DNA from: an uncultured Hyphomicrobiales bacterium
GTDB taxonomy: Bacteria > Pseudomonadota > Alphaproteobacteria > Rhizobiales > Xanthobacteraceae
Assembly: GCA_903885555.1 (NCBI GenBank)
Contig: CAISIV010000148.1
Coordinates: 49,018 to 113,017 of the forward strand
Direction of reading: 5' to 3'
DNA: 64,000 nt
Shown here: one piece after another, positions 48,383 to 57,626 of the stretch
How positions within the stretch are numbered: position 1 is the stretch's first letter
Layout of the letters: the number at the start of each line of letters is the position of its first letter
The notes under the pieces: generated by a model
What the model was told of the DNA's origin: nothing
Databases searched by the model: none
The model's input: only the letters and a program-made list of their open reading frames with translations
Made by a program: the position numbers and the translations under genes

Positions 48383-49795
48383 ATGCCAAATGCAAGCCTG
48401 ACCCGGAAATCCGCCGGAGAACTGGTCGCGCTCGTCAAGTCGCGCGAGATCACGCCGGTCGAGATTCTCGACGCGCATCTCTCGGCCATCGACCGCATCA
48501 ATCCCAAGCTCAACGCCATTGTCACGCTGGTAGCCGACCAGGCGCGCGAGGCGGCCGTGAAAGCCGGCGACGCGGTAATGCGCGGCGACACAATTGGCCT
48601 GCTGCACGGCTTGCCAGTCGGCATCAAGGACATCACGCCGACGGCGGGTATCCGCACCACGTTCGGCTCACCGCTGTTCAAGGATTACGTGCCGACGCAG
48701 GACGCCGAGGCGGTGCGCCGCCTCAAGGCCGCCGGCGCCATCGTGCTCGCCAAGACCAACACGCCGGAATTCGCCGCTGGCGCCAACACCTTCAATGAAG
48801 TGTTCGGCGTCACGCGCAATCCCTGGAATACGGCGCTGAGCCCGGCCGGCTCATCCGGCGGATCAGCGGCGGCGGTCGCCAGCGGCATGCTGCCGCTCGC
48901 GCAAGGCACCGACTTCGGCTGCTCGATCCGCATGCCGGCCGCGTTCTGCGGCATTGTCGGTATCCGCCCGACGCCGGGCCTGACGCCGAACTATCCGATG
49001 CCGCTGGCCTGGGATCCCGGGCAGGTTCACGGGCCGCTGGCGCGCTCCGCCAAGGACGCCGCGCTGATGCTCGACGCGCTGGTCGGCTTTAGCAAGCTGT
49101 CGCCCATTTCGGTCGCGCCGCCGTGGCAGAGTGCGCTCGCGATCGTCGAAGCCGGCGGAGACGCCAAGAGCCTGCGCGTGGCTTACGTGTCTGATATTGC
49201 CGGAATCGGCGTCGATACCGAAATCGACGGCATCTGCCGCAAGGCGGCGCTGGCTTTGAAGAACGCAGGCGCGACGGTTGACGAAATTTCCTTCGATGCG
49301 TCAGAAGGCAAGGTGCCCTATCAAGCCTGGCGGGGCCTCTGGATGGTCGGCCAGCAACTGGCCAACATCGATCAGCTTGAAAGCTTCGGCGCCAACCTCA
49401 AGGGCAACGTCAAAGCCGGCCTCAAGGTGACGCCGATGGACTTTGCCGTCGCCGAAAAAGCCCGCGCCGCACTCTTCCAGAAATTCCGCGAACTGTTCGA
49501 GCGCTACGACCTGGTGCTGACGCCGGCTTCGCCGGTCAAGCAATTCCCGGTCGAGCAGAACTTCCCGACCGAGATCAACGGCAAGAAGCTCGAAAATTAC
49601 ACCGACTGGATCGCCAGCTCGTTCCTCATCACGCTGATGAGCCTCCCCGCCGGCAGCGCGCCCGCCGGTCTCACCAGCGAAGGCCTGCCCGTCGGCATGC
49701 AGATCATCGGGCCGCGCTTCGAGGAGCCGCTGATCCTGCGCGTCGCCGACATCGTGCACAAAGCCAGCGGCGTCGGCTGGCCGGCGGTGGTCTAG
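48383..49795 (+). CDS. amidase-signature family hydrolase
   Basis: GLPVGIKDITPTAG (Lys), AGSSGGSAAAVASGMLPLAQGTDFGCSIRMPAAFCGIVG (Ser-Ser). Confidence 0.9.
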   Translation: MPNASLTRKSAGELVALVKSREITPVEILDAHLSAIDRINPKLNAIVTLVADQAREAAVKAGDAVMRGDTIGLLHGLPVGIKDITPTAGIRTTFGSPLFKDYVPTQDAEAVRRLKAAGAIVLAKTNTPEFAAGANTFNEVFGVTRNPWNTALSPAGSSGGSAAAVASGMLPLAQGTDFGCSIRMPAAFCGIVGIRPTPGLTPNYPMPLAWDPGQVHGPLARSAKDAALMLDALVGFSKLSPISVAPPWQSALAIVEAGGDAKSLRVAYVSDIAGIGVDTEIDGICRKAALALKNAGATVDEISFDASEGKVPYQAWRGLWMVGQQLANIDQLESFGANLKGNVKAGLKVTPMDFAVAEKARAALFQKFRELFERYDLVLTPASPVKQFPVEQNFPTEINGKKLENYTDWIASSFLITLMSLPAGSAPAGLTSEGLPVGMQIIGPRFEEPLILRVADIVHKASGVGWPAVV

Positions 49796-49882
49796 GGGCA
49801 GACTTTTCCTGCCGCGACGGTCCCCCTCGCATTCCAGGCCGGGCTATACTAAAGCCTGCCGTTCGTCCGTCCCGGAGGAAAC

Positions 49883-50971
49883 ATGCGTACCTTTGTCTGC
49901 GCCCTTGTGGTGGCGACCGGTCTGGTTGCCCCGCCGGCATTCGCGCAGACCAATCCGGCGGCGTTCTGGAAAGCCGTGCAGTCGCATTGCGACGCGGCGG
50001 CGGCCAAGCCGCCAAGCGACGTCGCCAAACGTATCGCGCAGAGCGCCATTGACGAGTTCAAGCTGTTCGACGGGCACGAGATCGACGCCGCCGGAAGGTT
50101 ATTCCACTTCGGCCTCACCGAAGCCGAACATGAAGAAGACGACAGCGGCGGCAAACCGCCCTCGGCCGTCGGGCATGCCGGCTGGCAGCAAGTGTCGAAA
50201 TACTGGCGCTCGCTCTACGACAACGAGCCCTGGGACAAACTTGAAGTGCGCGGCTACAGCGATGCCTCGACCTTCAAACAGGACGTGCGCGCCGCGGAAC
50301 TGTTGCGCACCAGCGCAGCGCGCCTGTTGAAGGCCGCGGACAACGAGCAAGACCCTGAGCAGCGCGAAGTCCTGCGCGAAGCCGCGATCCGCGCCGCCAT
50401 GATCGACACGCCATGGTCGGCTGCTTTCATCAGTTATGTCATCAAGCAGTCAGGCGTGGCGGCGAATGCGTTTCAGTTCTCCAATGCGCACCGCGCTTAT
50501 ATCTACGACGCCTTCGCGGCGGACGCCGAGGAAGCGACTAACCAGACCGGCAACCATTTGTATCGGGCCTGCCCGGTCACCACGACAAAGCCCCGCATCG
50601 GCGACCTGATATGCGAACAGCGCGAACCCACGCTGGCCGCTACCAACGACAAGGATGTGCGCGAGCGCATCCGGCAGGAAATCGAGAGCAAGAGCGAGAC
50701 ACGATCGCTGCGCCGCGCCCATTGCGAGGTGGTCGCCCGCGTCGATGCCAAGGCGCGCCGCATGTACACGATCGGTGGCAACGTCGCGCAGTCGATCACC
50801 GCCCGGCAACTCAACCTTCGCCGCAACATGAAATTCCAGGCATTTCAGAAGGCCAATTGCGGCGGCGCTAACCGCTGGGCGCTGGAACTGCCTTCGGCCA
50901 CGGCGCCGCGCCAGCCGGTAAAATGCTCGCTCAACGACAAGAAATGGTTTGTATTGCTCCAGGTACGATAA
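49883..50971 (+). CDS. exported DUF2272-like protein (CHAP/papain-like fold suspected)
   Basis: Signal peptide ...PPAFAQ; DTPWSAAFISYVIKQSG, FSNAHRAYI, RIGDLIC, HCEVVARVD. Confidence 0.6.
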   Translation: MRTFVCALVVATGLVAPPAFAQTNPAAFWKAVQSHCDAAAAKPPSDVAKRIAQSAIDEFKLFDGHEIDAAGRLFHFGLTEAEHEEDDSGGKPPSAVGHAGWQQVSKYWRSLYDNEPWDKLEVRGYSDASTFKQDVRAAELLRTSAARLLKAADNEQDPEQREVLREAAIRAAMIDTPWSAAFISYVIKQSGVAANAFQFSNAHRAYIYDAFAADAEEATNQTGNHLYRACPVTTTKPRIGDLICEQREPTLAATNDKDVRERIRQEIESKSETRSLRRAHCEVVARVDAKARRMYTIGGNVAQSITARQLNLRRNMKFQAFQKANCGGANRWALELPSATAPRQPVKCSLNDKKWFVLLQVR

Positions 50972-51031
50972 TTCAGCCACAGTTTTCGCCGTAATTGCAT
51001 CGTCGCGATCGAGAAATTCAGGGAGGCTCCC

Positions 51032-52930
51032 TTGCTTTCAGCACGTCCCTTTGCAGCGGCAGCCTGGCTGACGATAGCGGGCGCCGTATTCCTGCTTTCG
51101 GCAACGGATGCGCGGGCACAAGCCGCCTGTGACGATGCGAGCGAAGTCGCCGTGCTGCCCTCACCGGTCGCGCCGTGGAAGGGCGCACCGCTGCGCGTCA
51201 TCGTCGCCGCCGAGAAACCGGTCCAGGGCGAGCTATCCCTGATCGCACCCGATGGAACCGTCGCGACCAAATCCAAGGGCAGGAACGGCGCGCTGCCCTA
51301 TTTCTGGCTCGCCGAGGTGAATTCCCCCGCTGCCGGCACCTGGCGCGCCTCGCTGGTGCGAAGCGGCTGCGCCAACGTGACGCGCGACATCACCGTGCGC
51401 AATGAAGCGCCGCCGCGTCCGCAGGAAACCTCGGGCAGCGTTTGGCCCATCCACAATGCCTGGGATCGCGCGACCGAAAACCTGTTCTCGGCATGGATCG
51501 AGAAGCTGTTCGACGATCCGCTCGATGCGACGCCGTCGTGGCCGGCGCTGCATGTCGTGCTGCGCGACCGCTCGCGCAATCTCCTGTTCAACCATCTCGG
51601 CCTCGGCGAAGACCAGATGGGCATCATTCTGCGCCCCGACTGCGCCGACCTGCCCTATTTCCTGCGCGCCTATTTCGCCTTCAAGATGGGCCTGCCTTTC
51701 GCCTATTCGATCTGCTCGCGCGGCGGCGGTGGCCGTGCGCCGACTTGTCCGACCTGGACGAGCATCATGAGCAATATCGAAGCGCAGGCTCAGGCCGCGC
51801 CAGCCAATGCTGCTCCGGCAGGCGCACCTGCCCAGCCGGCCGCCCCCGTTGCGCCGAAACGGTCCGGGCTGGCCGCCGCGTTCGGCCGGTATCTGCCCAA
51901 TCTTGCCAACGGTGTGCATTCCGGATCGGCGCGCACGCTCGCGGCCGACAACAACACCGACTATTACCCCGTGCCGCTCACGCAGGAGACGCTGCGCCCG
52001 GGTACGGTCTATGCCGATCCCTACGGCCACGTATTGATGATCGTGCAGCGCATCCCGCAAACGGGCACCGAAGCCGGCATCATCCTCGCGGTCGACGGCC
52101 AGCCCGACGGCACGGTCGCGCGCAAACGCTACTGGCGCGGCAACTTCCTGTTCGCGCAGGAGCCTTCGCTTGGCAGCGCCGGATTCAAACGTTTCCGCCC
52201 GGTCGTGCGCGGCAAGACCGGCGGCCTGCGGCGGCTGACCAACGACGAGATCGCCAAGAATCCGCAATATGCCGACTTCTCTCTTCAGCAGTCGAAACTT
52301 CCGGTCGAGGATTTCTACGACAAGATGGACGACGTGATGTCGCCCGCGCCGCTCGAACCCGTCGCCGCCATCAAGGACGCCATCGCCTCGCTCGACGAGC
52401 AGGTCAAGGTGCGCGTGACGTCGGTCGAGAACGGCCGGAAATTCCAGAACGGCGGCCGCAGCGCCGAGATGCCCGACGGCGCCGCGATCTTCGAAACGAT
52501 CGGCGCGTGGGAAGACTTCTCGACGCCGTCGCGTGATCTGCGCCTGCTGATCGCGCTCGACGTCGTCAACGGCTATCCCGATCGTGTCGCGCGCCGGCCT
52601 GAGCGTTACGCCATGCCGCAAGGCAAAAGCCCTGCAGCGGTCAAGGCTGAACTGCAGAACGTGCTGGCTTCAGAACTCCCCGCGCTCAAGTTCACCTATA
52701 CGCGCAGCGACGGCTCGCCCTGGACGCTTACACTCAAGGATATGAGCGACCGCGCGTCGTTGCTGGAGATGGCCTACAATCCGAACGACTGCGTCGAACT
52801 GCGCTGGGGCGCATCCCCGAACACGCCCGAAGCCGCGACCTGCAAGAAGTTCGCGCCGTCGGCACAGCGCACGAAAATGTCGAAGTACCGCGCCTGGTTC
52901 CACGAGCGGCGGCGGCCCGCGCGCACCTGA
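51032..52930 (+). CDS. exported protein of unknown function
   Basis: TTG start after GGGAGG; signal-like N-terminus; RPDCADLPYFLRAYFAFKMG and YADPYGHVLMIVQRI, possible Cys/His hydrolase pair. Confidence 0.65.
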   Translation: MLSARPFAAAAWLTIAGAVFLLSATDARAQAACDDASEVAVLPSPVAPWKGAPLRVIVAAEKPVQGELSLIAPDGTVATKSKGRNGALPYFWLAEVNSPAAGTWRASLVRSGCANVTRDITVRNEAPPRPQETSGSVWPIHNAWDRATENLFSAWIEKLFDDPLDATPSWPALHVVLRDRSRNLLFNHLGLGEDQMGIILRPDCADLPYFLRAYFAFKMGLPFAYSICSRGGGGRAPTCPTWTSIMSNIEAQAQAAPANAAPAGAPAQPAAPVAPKRSGLAAAFGRYLPNLANGVHSGSARTLAADNNTDYYPVPLTQETLRPGTVYADPYGHVLMIVQRIPQTGTEAGIILAVDGQPDGTVARKRYWRGNFLFAQEPSLGSAGFKRFRPVVRGKTGGLRRLTNDEIAKNPQYADFSLQQSKLPVEDFYDKMDDVMSPAPLEPVAAIKDAIASLDEQVKVRVTSVENGRKFQNGGRSAEMPDGAAIFETIGAWEDFSTPSRDLRLLIALDVVNGYPDRVARRPERYAMPQGKSPAAVKAELQNVLASELPALKFTYTRSDGSPWTLTLKDMSDRASLLEMAYNPNDCVELRWGASPNTPEAATCKKFAPSAQRTKMSKYRAWFHERRRPART

Positions 52931-52943
52931 CTATCGCGTCTGA

Positions 52944-53885
52944 CTACGCCAGATACGATTTCAGATTTCGCTCCATGCGCCGGGATATCGGCGTTTCACC
53001 GCGAACGAATTTCTCGCCGGTGATCTGCTCGTACATCTGGATGTAGCGCCGCGACAGCTCTTCGACCAGTTCCGCGGGCGCTTCGGGGAGCTTCTCGTCC
53101 TTGTACGGATCGCAATGGTCCTTGAACCACATCCGCAGGAACTCCTTGTCGAAATATTCCGGCTCCTCGCCCTTCTCGAACCGCGCACCATAGGACGCGC
53201 GCTGCCAGAATCGCGATGAATCCGGCGTATGAATTTCGTCGATCAGGAAAAGCGTGCCTTTCTCATCGAGGCCGAATTCATATTTCGTGTCGACAAGAAT
53301 GAGCCCCTGCCGCGCCGCGATTTCCTGGCCGCGCGCGAAAATCGCCAGTGCCGCTGTCTTCACCCGCTCGAAAAGCTCTGCGGTAATGAAACCGGCGGCG
53401 ATCATCTCGCTCGGGCTCAGAGCGCGATCATGCGCGTCTTCCTTGGTCGTCGGATCGAAGATGGCGCTCGGCAGCGCCTGATTCTTTTTCATGCCGTCAG
53501 GAAGCGTGACGCCGCCGAAATTGCGTTCGCCCGCCGAATAGCGCGTCCAGATCGAGGTATCGGTCACCCCGGTCAGATAACCGCGCACGACGGCCTCGAC
53601 CGGCACCATCTTGAATTTCTTCGCAACGGTCACATTCGGATCGGGGGTCGCGATCAGGTGATTGCCGATGATGTCTGCGGTCTTGCCGAACCACCACGCG
53701 CTCACCTGGTTGAGCACCTGCCCCTTCCAGGGGACGTGCGCGATGATGCGGTCAAACGACGAATGCCGGTCGGTCGTTACCAAGAACAGCCGGTCGCCGC
53801 GGTCGTAGATATCGCGGACCTTGCCTGTCTTTTTGGGGCCGAGAAAATCGCACTGCGACGCCTTGAGTACTTCATTGCTATTCAA
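52944..53885 (-). CDS. purC: phosphoribosylaminoimidazole-succinocarboxamide synthase
   Basis: GKVRDIYDRGDRLFLVTTDRHSSFDRIIAHVPWKGQVLNQVSAWWF, EAVVRGYLTG, DTKYEFG, DEIHTPDSSRFW. Confidence 0.95.
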   Translation of the reverse strand: MNSNEVLKASQCDFLGPKKTGKVRDIYDRGDRLFLVTTDRHSSFDRIIAHVPWKGQVLNQVSAWWFGKTADIIGNHLIATPDPNVTVAKKFKMVPVEAVVRGYLTGVTDTSIWTRYSAGERNFGGVTLPDGMKKNQALPSAIFDPTTKEDAHDRALSPSEMIAAGFITAELFERVKTAALAIFARGQEIAARQGLILVDTKYEFGLDEKGTLFLIDEIHTPDSSRFWQRASYGARFEKGEEPEYFDKEFLRMWFKDHCDPYKDEKLPEAPAELVEELSRRYIQMYEQITGEKFVRGETPISRRMERNLKSYLA

Positions 53886-53951
53886 AGGACTGTCCGCCTT
53901 GCTGCGCGCGCTTTGCGGGCCGTCGGCTTTCGCCTGAAAACCCGGACTGGG

Positions 53952-54026
53952 TGGCTGGGGCGCCAGGATTCGAACCTGGGGATGGCGGAATCAAAATCCA
54001 CTGCCTTACCACTTGGCTACGCCCCA
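53952..54026 (-). tRNA. tRNA-Gln (UUG), CCA encoded
   Basis: Minus strand TGGGGCGTAGCCAAGTGGTAAGGCAGTGGATTTTGATTCCGCCATCCCCAGGTTCGAATCCTGGCGCCCCAGCCA; cloverleaf with 7-bp acceptor; anticodon TTG. Confidence 0.95.
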
Positions 54027-54137
54027 ACGCGGCGGACCATAGCGGCGGCTCCCCGCCGGATCAACGCCGCCGCAAAGCCTGAACGGGGGTATTCCCGCCC
54101 CTCGCAAAGGCCGGAACAGCCCGTTACATTGCGCCCC

Positions 54138-55877
54138 ATGACATACCGCGCGCCGGTTGCCGACATTGCTTTTGCGCTCAAACACGCTGCCGGCGTGAAA
54201 GAAGCGCTGGCCGAGGGCCTTTATGGCGACCTCGACGAGGCCACCATCGATTCGGTGCTGGAAGAAGCCGGCCGCTTCGCCTCGGACGTTATTGCTCCTC
54301 TCAACCGCATCGGCGACAAATTCGGAACTCCGTTCAAGGACGGCGCCGTGACCACCCCGCCCGGCTGGAAAGAGGCCTACACCGCCTGGGCCGCCGCCGG
54401 CTGGAACGGCCTTGTGGCGCCTGCCGACTGGGGCGGCCAGGACCTGCCGCACGCGCTCAACGCGGCCTGCGTCGAGATGTGGAATTCCGCCTCCATGGCC
54501 TTCGGCATTGGCCCGGTGCTGACCATGGCGGCGATCGACGCTTTGGCGGCCTATGGCAGCGACGAGCTCAAGCAGCTTTACCTGGCGAAACTCGTGAGCG
54601 GCGAATGGATGGGCACCATGCAGCTCACCGAACCGCAGGCGGGCTCCGACGTCGGTGCGCTGCGCACCAAGGCCGAGCGCGCTAACGACGGCACCTATCG
54701 CATCACTGGCGGCAAGATCTTCATCACCTATGGCGAGCACGACCTCACCGACAACATCATCCATTTCGTGCTGGCCCGCCTGCCCGACGCGCCTCCCGGC
54801 ACCAAAGGCATTTCGCTTTTCCTCGTGCCGAAGTTCCTGTTGAACAAGGACGGCTCGCCGGGTGAGCACAACGACGTACGTGCGCATTCGGTCGAGCACA
54901 AAATGGGCATCCACGCTTCGCCGACCTGCACGATGGTCTATGGCGACAAGGGCGGCGCCGTCGGTTTCCTCATCGGCGAGGAACACAAAGGCATGGCGGC
55001 GATGTTCACGATGATGAACCGCGCCCGCCTTGCCGTCGGCTTGCAAGGTGTCGCGATTGCCGAACGCGCGCTGCAGCAAGCCATGAGTTTTGCGCGCGAC
55101 CGCAAGCAGAGCGGCCACGCCATCATCGATTATCCGGACGTGAAGCGCATGCTGCTGACCATGCGCACGCTGACAGGCGCGGCACGGGCGATCTGCTACG
55201 CCACCGGCGTGGCGCTCGATCGCGGCCATCGCGGCAAAACCGATGCCGAGAAGAAGGCCGCGAGCGCGCGGGCCTCGCTGCTCACGCCGATCGCCAAGGC
55301 CTTCTCGACCGATATCGGCATCGAAGTCGCTTCACTCGGCGTGCAGGTGCATGGCGGCATGGGCTTTATCGAAGAGACCGGTGCGGCACAGCACTATCGC
55401 GACGCGCGTATCGCCGCGATCTACGAAGGCACCAATGGCATCCAGGCCATCGATCTGGTGGCGCGCAAGGTGCCGCTTGAGGGCGGCAACACGGTTCGTC
55501 TCTATCTCGGAGACTTGCGCAAGACGATCGCGGCGGTGAAGGAGAGCAACGCGCCTGCTTTCGGCGAGACGGCCGCGCGTTTGGGCGAAGCGGTCGATTG
55601 TCTGGAGCGCGCCACGCAATGGCTGCTGTCGCAAAAGACATCCGACGTGACGCTGGCGGGCGCGACGCCCTATCTCCGCCTGTTCGGCAATGCCGCCGGC
55701 GGCTGCATGCTGGCCGATCAGGCGCTGGCGAGTTTGCGTGAGGGCGACGGCGCGGCGCGCACAGCGCTGGCGCGGTTCTTCGCCGAGAATATCGCGGTGC
55801 AAGGCTCCGGGCTTGAACGCAGCGTCACTGAAGGCGCCGAGAGCGTCAATAACGCGCAAGCGGCATTGGCAGAGTAA
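54138..55877 (+). CDS. acyl-CoA dehydrogenase (long form with extra C-terminal domain, DmdC-like)
   Basis: MQLTEPQAGSDVGALRTKA, ITGGKIFITYGEHD, QVHGGMGFIEETGAAQHYRDARIAAIYEGTNGIQA; start re-assigned from 53229. Confidence 0.9.
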   Translation: MTYRAPVADIAFALKHAAGVKEALAEGLYGDLDEATIDSVLEEAGRFASDVIAPLNRIGDKFGTPFKDGAVTTPPGWKEAYTAWAAAGWNGLVAPADWGGQDLPHALNAACVEMWNSASMAFGIGPVLTMAAIDALAAYGSDELKQLYLAKLVSGEWMGTMQLTEPQAGSDVGALRTKAERANDGTYRITGGKIFITYGEHDLTDNIIHFVLARLPDAPPGTKGISLFLVPKFLLNKDGSPGEHNDVRAHSVEHKMGIHASPTCTMVYGDKGGAVGFLIGEEHKGMAAMFTMMNRARLAVGLQGVAIAERALQQAMSFARDRKQSGHAIIDYPDVKRMLLTMRTLTGAARAICYATGVALDRGHRGKTDAEKKAASARASLLTPIAKAFSTDIGIEVASLGVQVHGGMGFIEETGAAQHYRDARIAAIYEGTNGIQAIDLVARKVPLEGGNTVRLYLGDLRKTIAAVKESNAPAFGETAARLGEAVDCLERATQWLLSQKTSDVTLAGATPYLRLFGNAAGGCMLADQALASLREGDGAARTALARFFAENIAVQGSGLERSVTEGAESVNNAQAALAE

Positions 55878-55879
55878 CC

Positions 55880-56626
55880 ATGACAGACCTCGTCACCGTT
55901 ACCGACGAAGGCCCGGTCCGCACTATCCGGATGAACCGTCCGGAAAAGAAAAATGCGCTGACCATGGCCATGTACGACGCCATGGCCGACGGCATCGAAA
56001 CCGCGTCTGCCGCAAACATCCGCTGTCTGCTGATCGGCGGCGCGCCGACGGTGTTCTGCGCCGGCAACGACATCGGCGATTTCTTGCAAGCGGCGATGGG
56101 CGGCGGCCTCGGCGCGCCGATCCTGCGCTTTCTCCACACGCTCGCACGCTGCGAGACGCCTTTGGTCGCCGCCGTGCAAGGCAATGCGGTCGGCGTCGGC
56201 ACCACGATGCTGATGCACTGCGATCATGTCGTCGCCAGCACTGAGGCGAAGTTCTCGACGCCCTTCGTCAGCCTCGGTCTGGTGCCGGAAGCCGCCTCAA
56301 GCCTGATCGCCCCTCGCCTGCTGGGGCACACCAAGGCGTTTTCGCTTCTGGTGATGGGCAAGCCGCTGACCGCTGACGAAGCTAAAGACGCAGGGCTGGT
56401 GAACACTGTTGCTGCGCCGGACGCGGTCGAAGCCGAGGCGATGAAAGCCGCTCAGCATATCGCCGCCCTGCCGCCGCAAGCGGTGCTGGCATCGCGGCGG
56501 CTGATGCGCGGCAGCGTCGACGAGATCGATGCGCGCATCGATATTGAAGCCGACGAGTTCAAACGGCGACTTCAGTCAACCGAAGCGCAGGCCGCATTCA
56601 CGGCGTTTATGACGCGCAAACGCTGA
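55880..56626 (+). CDS. enoyl-CoA hydratase/isomerase family protein
   Basis: MNRPEKKNALTMAMYDAM, PTVFCAGNDIGDF, AVQGNAVGVGTTMLMHCD. Confidence 0.9.
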   Translation: MTDLVTVTDEGPVRTIRMNRPEKKNALTMAMYDAMADGIETASAANIRCLLIGGAPTVFCAGNDIGDFLQAAMGGGLGAPILRFLHTLARCETPLVAAVQGNAVGVGTTMLMHCDHVVASTEAKFSTPFVSLGLVPEAASSLIAPRLLGHTKAFSLLVMGKPLTADEAKDAGLVNTVAAPDAVEAEAMKAAQHIAALPPQAVLASRRLMRGSVDEIDARIDIEADEFKRRLQSTEAQAAFTAFMTRKR

Positions 56627-56629
56627 GCG

Positions 56630-57595
56630 TTACTGCGGCGTCACGCCGGCCGCCTGCAGAATCTTGCCGTAGCGATCCGAATCCGAACGGATCATGGCGT
56701 CGAGTTCCGCCGGCGTGCTGGTCATCGGAATGGCGCCGAGCGTCTGCCAGCGCGCCTGCATTTCCGGTGTCTTGAGGATTGTGGCGATGTCCTCGTTGAT
56801 CTTCTTGATGATCGGCGCGGGCGTGCCGGCCGGCGCCATGATGGCGAACCACGAGTCGTATTTGTATTCGGGCATCCCCGCCTCGGCCATCGTCGGCACG
56901 TCGGGCAATTGCGTCACGCGTTTTGGTGTGGCGATGGCCAAAGCCTTGATCTGCCCATTCTGGATGAACGGCAGCGCATTGCCCATGAAGGCCATGCTCA
57001 GTTGCGAGTCGCCGCGCATCAGGCTGGTGAACTGCTCCGGCGTGCCGCGGAACGGCACGTGCGCGATATCGATCTTGGCAGTCTGCTTGAGGATTTCACC
57101 CGCGAGATAGTTCGAACTCGCCAGACCCGCCGACGTGAAGTTGAGTGTGCCCGGCTTGGCCTTGGCCAGCGCCAGAAATTCCTTCACGTCCTTGGCCGGC
57201 ACCGTGGGCGCGACGACCAGAACCAGTGGCACCGAGGCGATCAGGCTGACGCCGGCAAAATCCTTGATCGGATCCATGCCGAGGTTCTTGTTCAGCGCGC
57301 CGACGATGGTGTGGCCGTTGGACGTCGAGATCAGCGTGTAGCCATCGGCTGGCGCCTTGGCGACGCTGATGGTGCCGGCAATGCCGGGCTTGTTCTCGAC
57401 GATGACGGTCTGACCCCACAGCGCGCCGAGCTTGTCGGCGAGCGCGCGGCCGAGAATGTCGCTGACGCTGCCGGCGGTGAAAGGATTGACGATGCGCACC
57501 GTCTGGTTCGGATAAGCGCCGCTCTGCGCGAAAGCGCCCGAGGCGGGAACGAACAGGCCGAGCGCCAATAAACAGACCAAGCGCGTGAAACGCAT
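56630..57595 (-). CDS. tripartite tricarboxylate transporter substrate-binding protein (TctC/Bug family)
   Basis: YPNQTVRIVNPFTAGSVSDILGRALADKL, ENKPGIAGTISVAKAPADGYTL. Confidence 0.9.
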   Translation of the reverse strand: MRFTRLVCLLALGLFVPASGAFAQSGAYPNQTVRIVNPFTAGSVSDILGRALADKLGALWGQTVIVENKPGIAGTISVAKAPADGYTLISTSNGHTIVGALNKNLGMDPIKDFAGVSLIASVPLVLVVAPTVPAKDVKEFLALAKAKPGTLNFTSAGLASSNYLAGEILKQTAKIDIAHVPFRGTPEQFTSLMRGDSQLSMAFMGNALPFIQNGQIKALAIATPKRVTQLPDVPTMAEAGMPEYKYDSWFAIMAPAGTPAPIIKKINEDIATILKTPEMQARWQTLGAIPMTSTPAELDAMIRSDSDRYGKILQAAGVTPQ

Positions 57596-57626
57596 GTGTT
57601 TCCCCCCAAAGTGCAGTTTCTTGTTG

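Noticed and set aside
53952-54026. tRNA-Gln as an integration site for an adjacent genomic island
   Set aside because: No integrase gene nearby and I could not find a second copy of the tRNA 3' end as a direct repeat in the window.
53229-54137. N-terminal extension of the acyl-CoA dehydrogenase ORF
   Set aside because: Reads antisense through purC and the tRNA-Gln gene; real start is MTYRAPVADIAF at 54138.
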